Shown piece after piece: positions 1 through 43,086 of a stretch of 64,000 nucleotides of DNA. Location: positions 12,905,501-12,969,500 of the forward strand of contig NC_092193.1 of NCBI RefSeq assembly GCF_043641665.1. Reading direction: 5' to 3'. A program made the translations under genes and the position numbers. Each line of letters begins with the position of its first letter. Positions within the stretch are counted from its first letter, which is position 1. Source of the DNA: Enoplosus armatus. Lineage: Eukaryota > Chordata > Actinopteri > Centrarchiformes > Enoplosidae. Under the pieces are notes generated by a model, which worked only from the letters and a program-made list of their open reading frames with translations, did not search any database and was not told where the DNA came from.

Positions 1-694
1 GGAGTACCTCTTTAAATGTAACACCAGCAATTTTGATGGAAGTGCTTAATTGTGCAACCATTAATGATTAGAGTGGTATCTCCAAACTGATTCCACTATC
101 TGTCTGGTCTAACCCGCTTCTCTGTTTTGTCAGCAAATATGTTACATGTTAAATAAATAATAAATGTACTTTAACCAATAACATGAGTCCTTAACCTTTA
201 GTAGTGAGCTAGGATTACTGATGAGATGGTCATTTATAAGAAATTTAAATTGTAACTCCATTGTTTTGGCTGGTTTTAATATAACATTGTAGATTTTTTG
301 TTGTAGTACATCTGTTCTGTCTGTATGTTGTTGTATACACAGCAGTCTATGATCTGCAGATCAATAAATTAAATAGAAAACAGAACAGAAAAGTGGATTT
401 ATCACTATCTCTGTGTTAATGGGACAACTACAGGCAACAACAGCCAGACAAGCTTGTTTGTCTCTTTCTCTCTTTTTTCTCTTTCCTCCTTCCCTCCTCT
501 CTCCCGCTCTTCTGGTTTCGAGAAAGCAGCAACGAGCAGTCAAGCTCATCTCCTGGCCAGAGCAAACAAAACCAAAGCCACATTCCCCGAGCTCAATTTG
601 CTGTTACGTCTCAGCTCTGTGAATTGGGAGTTTTCAAGCTTGAAGTCTGGAGGAGTAGCTGGGTGGCTTCTGGCTGCTAATCGGCTCACACCAC

Positions 695-696
<2 letters not shown>

Positions 697-730
<34 letters not shown>
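697..730. repeat. (TG)17 microsatellite
   Basis: Uninterrupted TG dinucleotide tract upstream of eif2b3. The short hydrophobic VCVC-type open frames across it are artefacts of the repeat. Confidence 0.97.
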
Positions 731-732
<2 letters not shown>

Positions 733-1136
733 CCTGCGGAATCAGTTCGTCTACGGTCAAAAGGGAAAAAATGCTTGTTTATTTCAAGCTCTATATTTGT
801 GGCACAGTAGTCATTCAGTTGAAGACAGCAACAGAAAAAAAAAAATTAAAACATGTGACATAAAAATTTATGATAAAATGTCATCATCAAAAACAACAGC
901 AGTAGGAAAGAGCGCAAATATGAAATACCAATAAACAGATCAACAAAATCCAAAATGTACACACTGCCAAGGTTAATGGTAAGGACTGTAAATTGCTCAC
1001 ATCTCACTGATGCTTTTTGGTGAGTTGCATATAGACACGTAAGAGAAGTGGCATATAGCTATGTATGTACAAAATCAAATCTCAAGTACAGGTCAGTATA
1101 TATGGTTAATTGAAAATGTTCAGTGGTGTCAATGAT

Positions 1137-1175
1137 ATTGCACGTAATGTCCCATTATTGCACATAATGTCCCGT
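1137..1175. repeat. Short tandem duplication, about 20-bp unit
   Basis: The string ATTGCACRTAATGTCCC occurs twice in tandem, with one purine difference (G then A). No function is inferred. Confidence 0.7.
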
Positions 1176-1849
1176 CAGTCAGAGAGTTGTAATGATTGTG
1201 ATTCATGGAGAGACAGTAATCCAGAGAGAAAGAGAGGAACTAAACAGAGCAGAACATGGCTGAAATGGAGGCTGGAGCCACCTCAGCAGCCCCATGCCTC
1301 TGCTGTCCATCTCTCGCATGAGGTAGATGAATTGTAAAGTTTGACTGCCACAGGAAGAAAGGATTTCCTGTGGCGTTCTGTGGTGCATCATGGTGGTAAG
1401 AGTCTACTGCTGAAGGTGCACCTGTGCGTGACCAGCACATCGTGGAGAGTGATGACAAGTCTTCCATTTAACAACTGGTTTATGGTAATGGTGATGAGGG
1501 TTTTAACCATTAATGATTGGATGTACTTTTATGTGGAGCTTATGTGGTAGGAGTTTAGCATTCCAAGCATCATCGTCACCATAATCATCAGTTATCATAG
1601 TTAAATTTATGGGCGATTCCTTTAATTTTTTGGTGTCAACAAGGTTCTTGAGTCACTGTAATAATTGTTCTGTTCAATTCTTTTCCCTTTATGTATATAA
1701 AGAAAACTATAACCTCATGTCAATGACTATTTACAAATATATTTACTATAAAATGCAAATAATCAATGTAAACACAGACCTGTCCTGCGCTTCACCCCTC
1801 TTCACTTCTGTAATCGGCTCTGTAGGAACCACTTTGCGGAGGAAGTAGT

Positions 1850-2170
1850 TTCCTACACGGACATATTTCACCGAAAGCACCAAGGTGTCATCATACGATG
1901 CTAGCTGTTAGCTTCGTTTACGTGAGCCCTGTCAAAGAATTTAACGAGTAACTTAACTTCTGCCACCGCCGCTTATCTGAGTGGGTGTTTGCTTCTCAAG
2001 GGACGTGTCTGGCTGCTTGTGAGCTGTCTTTGAAGCAGCGGTATCGTTTGCTGCTCTGTGCTAATCGTTAGCCAAGTGCTAACAACAGTAACGTTAACAG
2101 CAACCAACTTACATGCGTCTGCCGTTGCTGTCAATTCAAGTGGCAGCGGATCAACAGGGATCTCTGACAG
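1850..2170 (+). promoter_or_regulatory. eif2b3: Probable eif2b3 promoter and non-coding exon 1
   Basis: A good splice donor (GACAG|GTACGT) follows position 2170, and the next acceptor at 2627 leads straight into the eif2b3 start codon, so a 5' UTR exon ending at 2170 is likely. Human EIF2B3 also begins with a non-coding exon. The transcription start is not visible and the left boundary given here is only a guess. Two upstream ATGs lie in the stretch: 1898 (in frame with a stop after 17 codons) and 2113 (discussed in findings). Confidence 0.6.
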
Positions 2171-2645
2171 GTACGTCTAGACTAATTTTTCTACCACTGA
2201 GCGAGTCAACATGACAATTAAATATTCTTGTTAATGCCATGTTGTGGATTCAGTTGGTAGTGTTCCTTGTTATATGCCAGTGTATCGTTAGTAGTATCAG
2301 ATAAGTGTCAGCCATACCTTCTTCGGTGTGCAATAGTCATCTAGCTTTAGTGTGAGTCACCAATAGTGTTCATTCATTCAGTTCATTAACAACAGATGTA
2401 TCAAGTCGCTACCTTTGGTAAGATAGTTAACCTCAGAGCTGTGTCTCTCCACTTAGAGTCAATCAATTGCATCAACTAAAGTATTTCACAAACTATATAC
2501 AGAGCCTCCTGTCTCTATATAACACCTAAACACATAAAAGCATCCATATGTATATACATATATTAATCTGAATATGTTTTCAGTTTATATGACTATAATC
2601 CTGTTGTAATATGTCCCTCTCTCTTAGCCGTCCCCAGCAGACATC

Positions 2646-31807
<29,162 letters not shown>

Positions 31808-31961
31808 CTCCCACAGGGAAGGAGTGGCATCGCCTCATTAACCAATCGGAGAGCGGCAAAACACAAAGGATAACTAATTCACCGGCTGACTGACCAGTCA
31901 TGGACGCTGCTTGATGGTTCTACGCTCGCTTCTCATAGGCTTTTTTGTACATTGTGTCCAA

Positions 31962-31967
31962 AATAAA
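31962..31967 (+). terminator. eif2b3: eif2b3 poly(A) signal AATAAA
   Basis: A canonical AATAAA lies 155 bp after the stop codon, followed about 25-45 bp on by a GT/T-rich stretch (GTATGTTGGAGTTTTAATTTG). Cleavage is expected near 31980-31990, giving a 3' UTR of about 180 nt. Confidence 0.88.
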
Positions 31968-32359
31968 GACAAATGCTTACACCCATGATCAGTATGTTGG
32001 AGTTTTAATTTGTTTAGTTTAGGTTTTTTCATCTTTTAGGAATTTTAGTGCTTTGCTTTGAGAAAATAAACAAAAATGGTACATTAAGTTACATATTGAA
32101 AGAAAGACACTTTGACTGTCAGTTCTAGGTAGATCAGAGTAATTGTTTTACCACACTAGTTATTATCAGATCGTTACTGTCTCCTAATAGCAGGTCTCAA
32201 TTACTCACTTCACCCTGTTTGAGAGGGAGGAGCACGGACTCGTACACACTGTGCAGCTGTGAAGACCAGAGATGGAGAAAAAAGCAGTGGGAGGGGTGAC
32301 CACAATGGCATGGGGGTTAAGTTTATTTGTACACAAAAATGGTGTATGTGTAGGCCCTG

Positions 32360-32368
32360 GACCACCCA
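32360..32368 (-). promoter_or_regulatory. Perfect Gli-type site (GACCACCCA)
   Basis: The + strand reads GACCACCCA, i.e. TGGGTGGTC on the - strand, the consensus bound by Gli/Ci zinc-finger factors. It lies 0.4 kb beyond the eif2b3 poly(A) signal and 11.3 kb upstream of the ptch2 ATG. Occupancy is unknown. Confidence 0.5.
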
Positions 32369-35300
32369 GCTTGATGCTGTATCAGTTAACACCGACACCC
32401 CACCCTCACACACACTCACACGAACACAGCAGAGGAGGAAACTGACTCGCGCCTGACACTTTTCTTTCTTTTTTCTCCTCTTTCCCTTCCTGCTCCCTTT
32501 GCTGTCACAAGATTTATTGCATTCCTTCGGCAGAGCATTTCTTAAATTACAGGTTTGAAGTTCCTTAGTCACGCAGGAAGAAGATGAGGACAGGGATGTG
32601 TATGGGGGTGCTCTGTGTGTACGTGTGTGTGCGTGATTTACTGTCCTCTGTTTCCTATTGTGTCTGTGGCCTTGCAGGAGTCATTTAGACTGTCTCTTGT
32701 GGCCTTATTATGTGATGTTGCTGTGTGTGTAAGCGTGAGTACGAGAGAGAGAGAGAGAGATTATGATGTCATGTCTTCCAGCCGTACTGTCCTTTAGATG
32801 CACTTGTTAGTCAGTTAGACTGACATGTTTTCATGATTGGACCTTAAAAAAAATGACAATTACTGACCTGCCTTTCGTCTGTACTATATACTGTTTATAT
32901 TTATGTACAGTATACTGCCCTAAACTCTTAGTAATGCCGGGCATAGAATAAAGTATAAGTCATGAACTTTGAACACTTCCTTATGATTTCATCCCCAGTC
33001 CCCAACACAGTTCAAAGTACAAGTTAGTTTATGAAGAGATTCTTGAAGCAGAAATCTGTAACTTTCCACACACTTTCACCCTTAAAGTGGAATTTCATTA
33101 TTTAAAAAACCTGACACTTTTACTTTTTGTTTATATAGTAAAGACACACTCCAGGTTTTTCATTCTTTCAAGTGGCATTTTATTGATTTTACACGTCAAC
33201 ATCAAGAACTCGTGGCGTACGACTCAGCCTGTGAAACCGTTGTATAATGTCTTCTGTGGTTCTGGAGAAGTCTGAGAATATAACCCTGATGACGTTGTCT
33301 TTGGTTGGTGACCTGTGTTAAAGTTCCATAATTGGAAATGTGGGATGCAACATTTTTCAACATATCAGTAAAATGTTAACTGACGAATACAATATCCACT
33401 CTTTTTTATGGTTATGTTTAGGCATGGCAGCACTTGATTAAAGTGAAGTAAAGATCATGGTCTGGTTAATACAGAAAACACTCTGCAGTGACTTAAAACA
33501 CAACACATTTATTAACATTTAACCAAAACTAAAATATTTTCCTAACCTGAACAAATACTTTTGTTGGCTAAAGCTGTCCACAGACAGGAATCCCAACATA
33601 ATTGGGAACACAATTTAGTCATATAGAAACATAATTTCTTGTAAACAAGGTTGCATTTTTAGAGGTTGGTCCATACTAGAGACTTAAAGTCCGGATATCT
33701 CAGGGTCCCACTTTCCTAATTCCATACTACATACAAGTCTACGCAGGTTTGGAGTATATGTGGTTGTACTGGAAAAAGGATTAAATGAAGTAAACTCAAA
33801 CCAGACAGAATGCTTACTTAAGTGTGTTGTTGATGTACACTATTTCCCCACAATGCAACGCACAAAGGAAAAGCTGCTCACAGCTGGAAAAATTTAGATT
33901 GTGTGTGGTGGTGGTGGGACAGCTCCACCCACAACCCAAAGATCATGGAAAACAAAAAACAATCTGTAGAAACATATTTAGTTTCTCTTTGTCAAGTTGA
34001 ATTGGCAGGGACACACACATATTATCATTTCTCCATTTCTTATAATGTGAATTTGTCAACAGCTTGAAGAGTACACAGTGGTGATGATTAGTATGTAGTA
34101 TGGATTTGTGAGCCGTGTAGCAAATGACAAATGTGCAAATATTTAATGTGACTTTATTTCTGGCATTGTGGACCAGAACAGGTGCAACCCAATAACACAT
34201 GGTCACAGATTTCAGCTTTAAACAACACGATGGAATGCAAAACAAGGAGTCGCTCTTTCATTTGACTGGTTTCCCGACAAGAATACATTGCATAAATGTG
34301 GGTCCCGGGCTGAAAAGATGAACTGCTAAAGAAACAAAGTGTTCTCTATATGGCTACTCGGGCCCCACCACAGAATTGTCTTCCCACTGTGTTTACTGTA
34401 GATGTGGCTTCAGCTCACAGACTGAAATACTTCATAGTTCAGTACTTTTCCATGCCCCCCGTCTTACCTGTGTTCATCTTCCTGTCACGTTGTTCAGTAT
34501 TTGGTTGCAGTTTTTATTCTCAAATGAGGAAAGATTGTTTGTTTAAGACTTCACATTTTATAGTAGCATCCTTGTAGTTACTCTCTTTCATTAACATTGT
34601 GTAATTCTACATTGGAAGATACCCACATTTTCTATATATCCCTTCTATATTGCAAATTTGAATCACAACAAGCCAGTAATTTATGTGATTTTGCAACCTG
34701 GTGTAGTCATTTTCCTCAGACAACAAGAGTGACTAGATAGGAAGGTGAAAGACGACATTTGTCACCAGAGTTTTGAGCTAAAAGTTGTGAAAACCACAGT
34801 TAAGGTTCACTTTGTCCATGCTCTTTGTCTTGGCTGTGTTAACCTTTTTAGCGGTCTCACACTCTGACCTCTCTCTTCAGCCACATGATGAGATCTGGCA
34901 GCCGGGTGTGTTTGGGTAGAGGGTTTGTATATTTATACAAAGACCCCAGAGTCCCCTCAATACAACGCCACCACGGCTGAGCCCGCCTCTCAGCACATCC
35001 GTGTGTTTGCTGGTGTACGTGCACACATGTGTGCAGGGCTTACCTGTGTGTGACCATTGTTAATCCTCTGTCACACAAACTAATCAATGCTGTCTCACAC
35101 CCCCTTTGAGTGAATGCATGCGTGTGCACACATGCGTATACAAATGTGCATGTTTGCTTTGCAGATCTGGAGATCAGATGTCAAGCCGCAGATCATATAT
35201 CAGGCTGCCTGTCGTTCTTTGGGTTTGTAGCCTTGTGTAATTTTCTGACATCTCTACAGAAGATTTTCATCTAATTATGTATCCCAAACAAATCCATGTA

Positions 35301-35984
35301 ACACCAGAGAGAAGAGAAGTGATCTGTAAAGTAAAACATTTTTATGCCATTATCACATTTAGCTGGCAGCACATTTGCCCACAAGATTTGTTTTAACAAG
35401 GATGAGATCTAGCATGTTAATAAATGAAGATGCTCGTGCACATCTGCATTTAAAACCTTTTATTTTATGTCAGAATATGAACTTATTAAGATGAGTTTCT
35501 GTTGCACTTACTCGATGTCTGAGTGTGTTTCTGTGACTCTGTGCTGTGTGTGTGTTCATGCCTGATAATGTGTAGTTTTCTTGTGTCTGTGTGCAGAGTG
35601 AATCATGAAGACATCGCTTTTTTAGGACATTAATGTCATAAAAGTTGACAGTCTGGAGATTGAAAGGCTTGTTCACATCAGGGTTTTTTCAGTGTCTGGG
35701 AAGGGACCCAGAATGGGTTGGGGAACATTCAAATGTCTGTCAGTGTTTGATGCTTTTAGTCAAGATAAATGTATTATATGACACTTCTGGACATGTTATC
35801 TTGATATTGTCTTGGATCTCACACGTACTTCTAAAACACAGTTTTCTAGATAGACTACAGCTGGTTGGTTAGTCGTTTAAAGGGTCTGTTTTCCCAAATC
35901 ACAAAAATAAATTTTCCAATTTATCACAAAGTTATTTCAAATGGTGTCTGGCCATGAAGAATTTGGTTTTATGGGCCATGGTTT

Positions 35985-36230
35985 TGAGTTATTTGCCTCT
36001 GCCACCACCTAATACAATGGAGGTGAACAGAATTTAGTTTGTGGTGCACAAAGTATTGAAAAATTACATTAAACAACTCAGCAGCAATGTGTTTTTCAGG
36101 AAACAATGTTCCAGTTACTCTGGATAATCCAAAGATCCAAATGTCTGACTGCAAATAGTTTTCATTGGAGCTACTTTCTACCGAGGAAGAAGTGGCGATG
36201 AAAACTGTCCAAAATAAAGTCTGTGGATTA
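35985..36230. repeat. Dispersed repeat B, copy 2
   Basis: Matches 12845-13085 in the same order: CAATGGAGGTGAA, TAGTTTGTGGTGCACAAAG, GAAAAATTACATTAAA, CAGTTACTC and AAGTCTGTGGAT. Boundaries are approximate. Confidence 0.65.
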
Positions 36231-39200
36231 TCTAGAGAAAGTTAGATAAAGTTGGGGAGGAAGTGTTTGACTGTCCTCAACTTTGATTTATGAAGTGAGA
36301 CGTGGACAGAAAGAAACAACCAAACAACACAGTTTATGAACACAAGATATGCAACCAAATAGTTTGTCACTCCAATGATACAAGCAACATTAAAACCCTT
36401 TAAGCAGCGGCCTATTGGTGCGTCAATCATTACAAACTCAACCTTTGCAACCAAACATTGTTCCAAACCAATAGACGTTTATTAACCATTTTGAAATTTG
36501 GGGGAACTGTGTATAAAATGATGCACAAGACACCTAAAATATTCCCATTTGATGGAATGACACAACCATGAAAACATGGAGTTGAATATCTAACACGGTG
36601 TGAACGTAATATAGCTTCAAGGAATAGTGTGAAACAAGCTTATACGACAAACTTAAAGCTAAATAAGGGGAAACAAAAGAGGAACAATGTATGTTAAAGG
36701 CTAAAACATTTTGAGAGCCTTCACACATGCTGGTTTCTGAAACTCTGGTTTCTGCGACTACATGATTTTGACTTTTGCTTCTGCTGAACTCCTGGATCTT
36801 ATTTGAAAAGCAAGAACCATAGTCCTAGATAGATGGATTGGATGGATTGTGGAGAAACAAAGTGCGTTACATAGAAATATGCAGATGCACAGAGGGGTGG
36901 GGTGGAGTCTGAGCTCTGGGTTGGGGGGTTGGCTGAGTAGCTGGGTGGCTTCATGGCTTGAGGGCTGATCGTGGGTGAGCAAGAGAGAGAGAGACAGGGA
37001 GAGAGAGCGAGCAGGCCACCCAAGTGGCAGTCAGTCAGAAAACCTGTGTGTGTTTGCTGCTGACCCCTACACATTAGCACAACACTTCCTCAATTTGTCT
37101 TCTGTGTTCTCCGGCCACAAATGAATTTCCTCCCTCCCTCTTTTTTTTTTCCACACACTACCTTTCAAGATGCTACCACCCCCCACCCCCCCAAACACAC
37201 ACATACAGACACACCAACACCACCCCATCTCTAACTTAAACATCTGAATACATACACACAGAAACACTCTTTTTACAAGCTTTAGAGGTACAACGGTTGC
37301 TCAGCCAACAAAGAGTGTGTGTGTGTGGAGTCACAGATCCCATGTATGGGATAACAATCTCAGTGACATGCCTTACACACACACACACTAAGCCAGATAT
37401 CCCTGTCTGTCACTGTGGAGGCCCGCAGCTAATTAACTAAACATTGACTGGGTGGTTGATTGGGATCACATCTTAAATTGCTTTTGCAATAAAATCACAG
37501 GAAGAAGCAAAAGGCTGACCTGCTTTACACCCTCAGGTGACCTTCTCTTTCTAATCTTATTAGTCAGATTGTTTATAACATCTACAGCTGTAACCGCAAA
37601 CAGATTGGCTACTCCAAAGCATTAAAAATAAACATTTTTTCCCTGTCTCAATTATGTTTCCTTTTTTTTGCACAGCCATCGCTCCCCCTTAAAATCACTT
37701 TATCCTGTTCCGTTTCAGGCCAACACAACACATATTGAGCTTGAAAAGAGGATTTTGGGATTCCAGATTTTTTGTTATAAATGTTAAAGAGATTAAAAAT
37801 GGTTGAAGAAAGTTCCTGTATGATAAAATAATGGCTTTTTTCATACTTTTCCACTACAGTTGTAAAAAAAAATGTACCTAAATGTCATTTCTGTGTATAA
37901 AAAGACTGCTGTGTGTTGTCTCAAAGCGTTTGGATAGCAGCTTTTCTGATTTGCTCATTCATCGTTTGTAACAGATCACAATAGTGAGTAGCTTTTTTTG
38001 AAAAGCTATACCGTTTCAGCTATGTTTGCTCACATATGCACACACACACACAGAGTTGTGAGGTTCTCTGCTTTCTTTTAAAGCTACAGGTCTGAGTTTG
38101 CATTACCACCTGCTAGCTGCGTCTGACAATACCTCTGTTACAACCGCACAAACAAAGACTTAAAGAAAAGTGTGTTTCTCTGTCTCTCTCTGTGTTTTGT
38201 GTGTTTTTCCCCCAGAAAGGCAACCATTCATTACGATGACAAAGGGGTAAAGAAATGCATTATCATAATTAATCTTGTGTGAGACTGTGGGTGGCAGCTT
38301 CAACTCTGCTCTGAGACTGACAGAGGTGCTCCATGCAGAAAGTGTCTCCCTGCTACCGGGCAGCTTTTTGGCCTTTTCAGTGATATCAGAGAGACGTGTG
38401 TAATTATAGACAAGTAAAGTTGAAAAACATCTCATGGGTTTTCCCAGCAATATATAAGATGACTCTGTGAACTTTAAATCAAACACCCAAACTGAAACTG
38501 TTTTATGGCTGAAAAAGTCCAAAGGATTTGGTTCATTTAAAACATGGTGTATATTTCGTTCCCACCATCATGTCACGCAACGCTTTGCGTTTTTCGAGCA
38601 GCTTTATTTGTCTAAGCAGCCGGCCCACAGCCAGATATTCTGCTTGGTTATCATGAAAATTATTTGTTCATTTGGGTAAGGCTTGACCCAAAATGTGTTT
38701 GTGATTTGTTCTCTTCTTTTTTTTTTTCTTTCAGGGAGTTGTTGTTATATCTCAATCTTTTTAAAGAGCTCGATGTGATGCTCTTTTGTTTTATGCTTTA
38801 AAGTGGTTTGCATAATGGGATTATTGTAAGTTGCCCTCACACATGGATAAGTATACACAGGGTGTAATGAGAGGGTAAAACAATTATTGTCATCGTACCA
38901 CCTCAATCGCCTTCAGATTTGTCAGTGAGTGTATAATTAGAATAGTCTATATCTTTATTCCAGACCTGCATCAGAAATCACTTATTTACACTTTTTAGTA
39001 GATTTTTGGGGCCAGATCTTCTATATAGAAGATCAAGTTTTTTATTTAGGATGTAAAAGCTTTATAACTGTGGGCTCTAGATCTCATCCCTCCTGACAGA
39101 CTTTTGTTTGCTGAGGCATAGTTTCTAAGCTTTAGGTCTTTTTGTCATTTAGATGCTTTAGACAATCATGGGCAAGTGTGGAAAGGGTCTTAAAAATATA

Positions 39201-41462
39201 CTCATCTTTCTTTGATCTCTGTCTCACTGCAAAACAAATTAAAACACGTTTCTATAATTATGTGGGATAACTGTCGACTGGCGATAACAGGCCAGGTCCT
39301 ATCTGTCAAGACATATGAGGACACACCGATATCATATTACACAGCTCCATGAGACACAAAGGACTGACACAAAAAGAAGAAAATGTTTTACTTTTAAAGT
39401 AAAAGTTTGATTTTTGTCTTTTCCCAGCCATTTTATTTGGGTTTTCAGATCTGGAATCAGCAACATGTGACAATATACAACATAACATACAAGAAATAGT
39501 TGTCATGTGGGTACTAAGACATGTGTTATAGATATTCTTGTTTCCAGTTATTCCATATTGAATCAGATAAATTACTCGTTTGGCATCTTGTTTCATGTAA
39601 ATGATCCACTTTCCCCAATTTCTGTCAAACATATTTCCTTCAACCTCCTCAATGTTCCCCAGGTGCATTTCATTTTTACCTGTGTTTCCTAAATGATGAC
39701 GACCATCACTGTTGCTCCATTTAAAAACATTAATATATTTGATCTCTCTTTTGCTCTACTCACTCATCCACCTTTACTTCTTTGTTATGAGAGAAATGCA
39801 GTCGTGAGCAGTCTCGCAGCCTCCCTCTTCGATAAATAAACACTTCCTGGGCCTGAACCCTGGGCGTCTCGGCTGTTGTGCGACGGCTGAGTGCCATAGC
39901 GGTTCCGTAGCGCTGCCTGTAGCACATACAGAACCCTGGACGGACAGCCAGCCATGCATGCATGGATGAACGGATGGATGGATGGAGTCACTGGGGAGAC
40001 ATGAAATGGAGGAATGGAGATAAGGGGGAGGGAGAGGGAAGGAGGAAGAGCAGGAGTAGAGTAGCAGATGAAACAGAGGTAAAAATGAAGGTGTTGAGAT
40101 GAAAATAAATAGGAAAATAAAGGAAGAGCAGAGGAGATAAAAATGGAACAAGGGAGAGGATTAAGAGAGGAAGGGATGGAGGGACCATGTGGGACACAGG
40201 ACATGGGAGAGAGGGAGAGAGGGCCTGGGCGGTTTGTGTTTGGAGTCCGGGGCGGTGTGATGGCAGATATCTGCACAGCGCATGGTCATCTCAGATGGTT
40301 TATTTATCCAAGGCCTCCAGACCAGGCCTCGGACCTCCCTGAGTTTGTTAGGCTTGAAGGGGCCCCCTACCACACAACCCAATTCCTCACATTCCACATT
40401 AGCTCCCATTTCCAGCTGCCTGTTTCCCTCTACCACTCAACCCGACCCAACCCAGTCCAGGAAAACTATACCCAGTTCCAACAAAGCGGAATAAAACAGG
40501 CCGGCCAGTGCCACTCTAGAAACGTGAGCGGGTTATAAGAGCGTATGGTCGCCTCCATGTGGTCCTTTGCACAGATGGATGAGTGAGTGTATGCAGTATG
40601 TAGGTGTATCATTTAACCGCTGCAGAGAGCAGTGGTGTGGTGGTAAATTACAATGGTACCTGTGATCCTACAATCCAAGTCAATAGATAGACTGATACAG
40701 TCAGAGGACAAATCCTGTTTCATCAAGATACAACAAGAGATCTGAGGGGATCGCTCCGTACCAGCAGGAATGCTTGACTCCAGTTTGATCTCTTTTAACT
40801 GCACCTTCACCTCAATCTTTGTTGCTTTTCTGTAACCAATGATGCAGTGTTACAACGAAATATTGTCCATTACCTCCCACTTTTATTTAATTAGTGTAGG
40901 AACACCGAAGAAGATGAAGATCTGAATAAAATAATAAAATAAAGGTTCATAATGATACAAGAGAGTTACACTGATATTTGTGGGAGCATTTAAATGTATT
41001 TATTGGCCCAAACTCTTTGAATGTTTTGATTATTTAGCCACAAGCGGCAACTTGAGTGGTGACTTGAAGTCTTAACTCTCTTTTGATCTTTGATTTGATT
41101 TGATTTAATATGACTGATTTGATTATTAGAATTCAATTACACTGACTGCTGTTTAACGTTTTATGGATGCCATTCAAAAAAAAAAGTACAATATGCGTGT
41201 TTTGTTCTTGAACATGTGGTCTTAATTTTTATCTTGACTGCCACTTTCATTCAAATTTCACATCTTTATACTATATGTTTGGTAGCAGACTAACATGTCA
41301 TACAAAGTATATTGTGTACAAAAACATTGTATATAAATATAACAATGTATAAGATCTGTGATAGTGGCCATAATCATGTAAGACAAAATACACACATATA
41401 TGTTCATATATAAAGTGTATGCATTTTATTTTGAACAGATTTCCTTTTTCTTCTTTTATCAT

Positions 41463-41615
41463 TATAGATTGAGTATTGATGGATTTTGGACTGTTGATGA
41501 GACAAAACAGGACATTTGAAGACGTCACATTTGGCTCTGGGAACTTGTGATGGGCATTTTCCACTTTCTTCTGACTCTTTAAAGGGTAAACAATTGATGA
41601 TCCCAAAATCATTTT
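41463..41615. repeat. Dispersed repeat A, copy 3
   Basis: GATGGATTTTGGACTGTTGATGAGACAAAACAGGACATTTGAAGACGTCAC and the following GGCTCTGGGAACTTGTGATGGGCATTTT correspond to the interior of the repeat seen at 15461 (shared ATTTGAAGAC..TTTGG.CTCT). The ends are eroded. Confidence 0.7.
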
Positions 41616-42247
41616 AATTCATATTATATAAACATTGGTTGTAAATTGAATGAGAAGTGTGTCAGGGAAGCTGACTTCCTTTGTCGTTGTACAACTACAT
41701 TATAGCATTTACAAATATATATGAAATAATTATGACTGTTTGTGCTGCAACAGTACCTCCTAATGATGCTCTTTTCTCTATGATGCACCACATCATACAC
41801 TGTAGATACTGCCCCTATGATAGTAACATCACCACACATCCACGATCTGTTACTCGTGTCTTTTGTCTCCTTGACATGTAAACAATGATGATGGACGTAA
41901 CAGCTCAGCAGCGTCTGCGATTGAACCTGCGCCTACTGTAGCTGTCACGGACACAATGAGCTTGTAGCACCAACACCTATATTCAAATTGCTTTACTTCA
42001 GCTCGAAATTGTTTTATGGCCACCCAAAGGGCCTCAAATTAGCACCAGCCACCTGACAAATGTTCTACACGGCAGCACAGGTTGGTGTTTAGGCAGAGAA
42101 CGACTGTGTAATCTGGTAAAGTGTTTGTTCTTCACCCCCATACTGTCATGAGTGGGGCCAATGGGGGCTTACATTAACAAACCACTAAGACACTCCAAAC
42201 TTCTTTTTTCATTTGAGAGATTAGAAAACAATGTGGTCTGAGAACCT

Positions 42248-42248
<1 letters not shown>

Positions 42249-42278
<30 letters not shown>

Positions 42279-42279
42279 C
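42249..42279. repeat. (TTTC)n microsatellite
   Basis: About eight TTTC units, intergenic, 1.4 kb before the ptch2 start codon. Confidence 0.95.
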
Positions 42280-42835
42280 AAATGTTGTTCTTAGGTGAGC
42301 TGCTCTCTGAACCCATGAAATCATGCATGGCCAGACATGGAAACTTTCCAAAAAGTCTCCACAGAGATAAGGGTGTCACACTGAACCAGGCGGCTCAGAG
42401 GTGCCGATGGAAAAAGGTGCATATGTGGAATAATTCCAACGATCTTTGGAGGGCAATTTTACAGGGATGAGAGGTTATTTTTTTCTAGGGTGTAAGAAAG
42501 CCTATCAAGCTACTTTTAGAAGCTGAAGAGTTGAGGTTACAGCTGTTACTGCTAAAAACCTACACATACACTTCTTCTCCCAGCTGCCTATAACAAACTG
42601 CACTCAGTGCTCAGAGGGTAAAAATGTCTTTTTAAGGGTGTTCTGTAACAAATGTGAGGCTCCGAAACCTCATCAAACATGAGATGCCCTCAAGTGATGT
42701 GAGCAGTGTTGAAAGAGCTGCAGTTCTCCCATACAAAAAAAAATGAATCACATGTTTACATTCTTGTCTAAAAAGCTGAATTAACTTTTTTTTTTTTTAA
42801 TCTTTCCGTGATTGGCCTTACAGAAAATCTGGAAG

Positions 42836-42836
<1 letters not shown>

Positions 42837-42887
<51 letters not shown>
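42837..42887. repeat. (TG)25 microsatellite upstream of ptch2
   Basis: TG tract 750-800 bp before the ptch2 ATG, able in principle to adopt Z-DNA. Confidence 0.97.
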
Positions 42888-42890
<3 letters not shown>

Positions 42891-43086
42891 CCTGCGTGCC
42901 GCTGTGATATCAATAGATGGCATGTGCGATTGCGTCTTACAAACTGGAGGGCCCGGCCACTGGGAATAATGTTCAGAGAGCAAGTGAGGCGGGCAGGCAG
43001 CAAGCTGTGTGCGTGAGTGCGCGCGCGCGTGTGCGTGCGTGCGTACGCGGCTGTGCAGAGTTTATTGAAAGAGTTCCTCTCTCCCT

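Larger units (their letters stand above)
1..1850. other. 5' flanking DNA, no supported gene
   Basis: No exon chain or recognisable protein is seen on either strand. Contents include a (TG)17 tract at 697-730, an AT-rich stretch with several AATAAA-like strings (around 149-163, 361 and 930) and a short tandem duplication near 1137-1175. In mammals HECTD3 lies upstream of EIF2B3, so a neighbour's 3' UTR could reach in here, but nothing in the sequence shows it. Confidence 0.5.
31990..42830. other. Intergenic region between eif2b3 and ptch2
   Basis: About 11 kb with no exon chain on either strand. It holds a perfect Gli-type site at 32360, (GA)n near 32743-32760, dispersed repeat B copy 2, dispersed repeat A copy 3 and a (TTTC)n tract. 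Around 39780-39970 and 40200-40560 the DNA is less AT-rich and free of simple repeats, so these are candidate regulatory segments, but that is only an impression. Confidence 0.75.

Noticed and set aside
1203..1467. Minus-strand open frames that look faintly protein-like (e.g. FIYLMREMDSRGMGLL)
   Set aside because: No splice-site chain, no homologue recognised, and two different frames over the same bases look equally plausible. Not enough to call an exon of an upstream neighbour.
39774..40538. Overlapping open frames of 120-160 codons on both strands in the intergenic region
   Set aside because: Compositionally biased (Ser/Pro/Leu from purine-rich DNA), mutually overlapping and without a recognised domain. 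No promoter or splice context was found.
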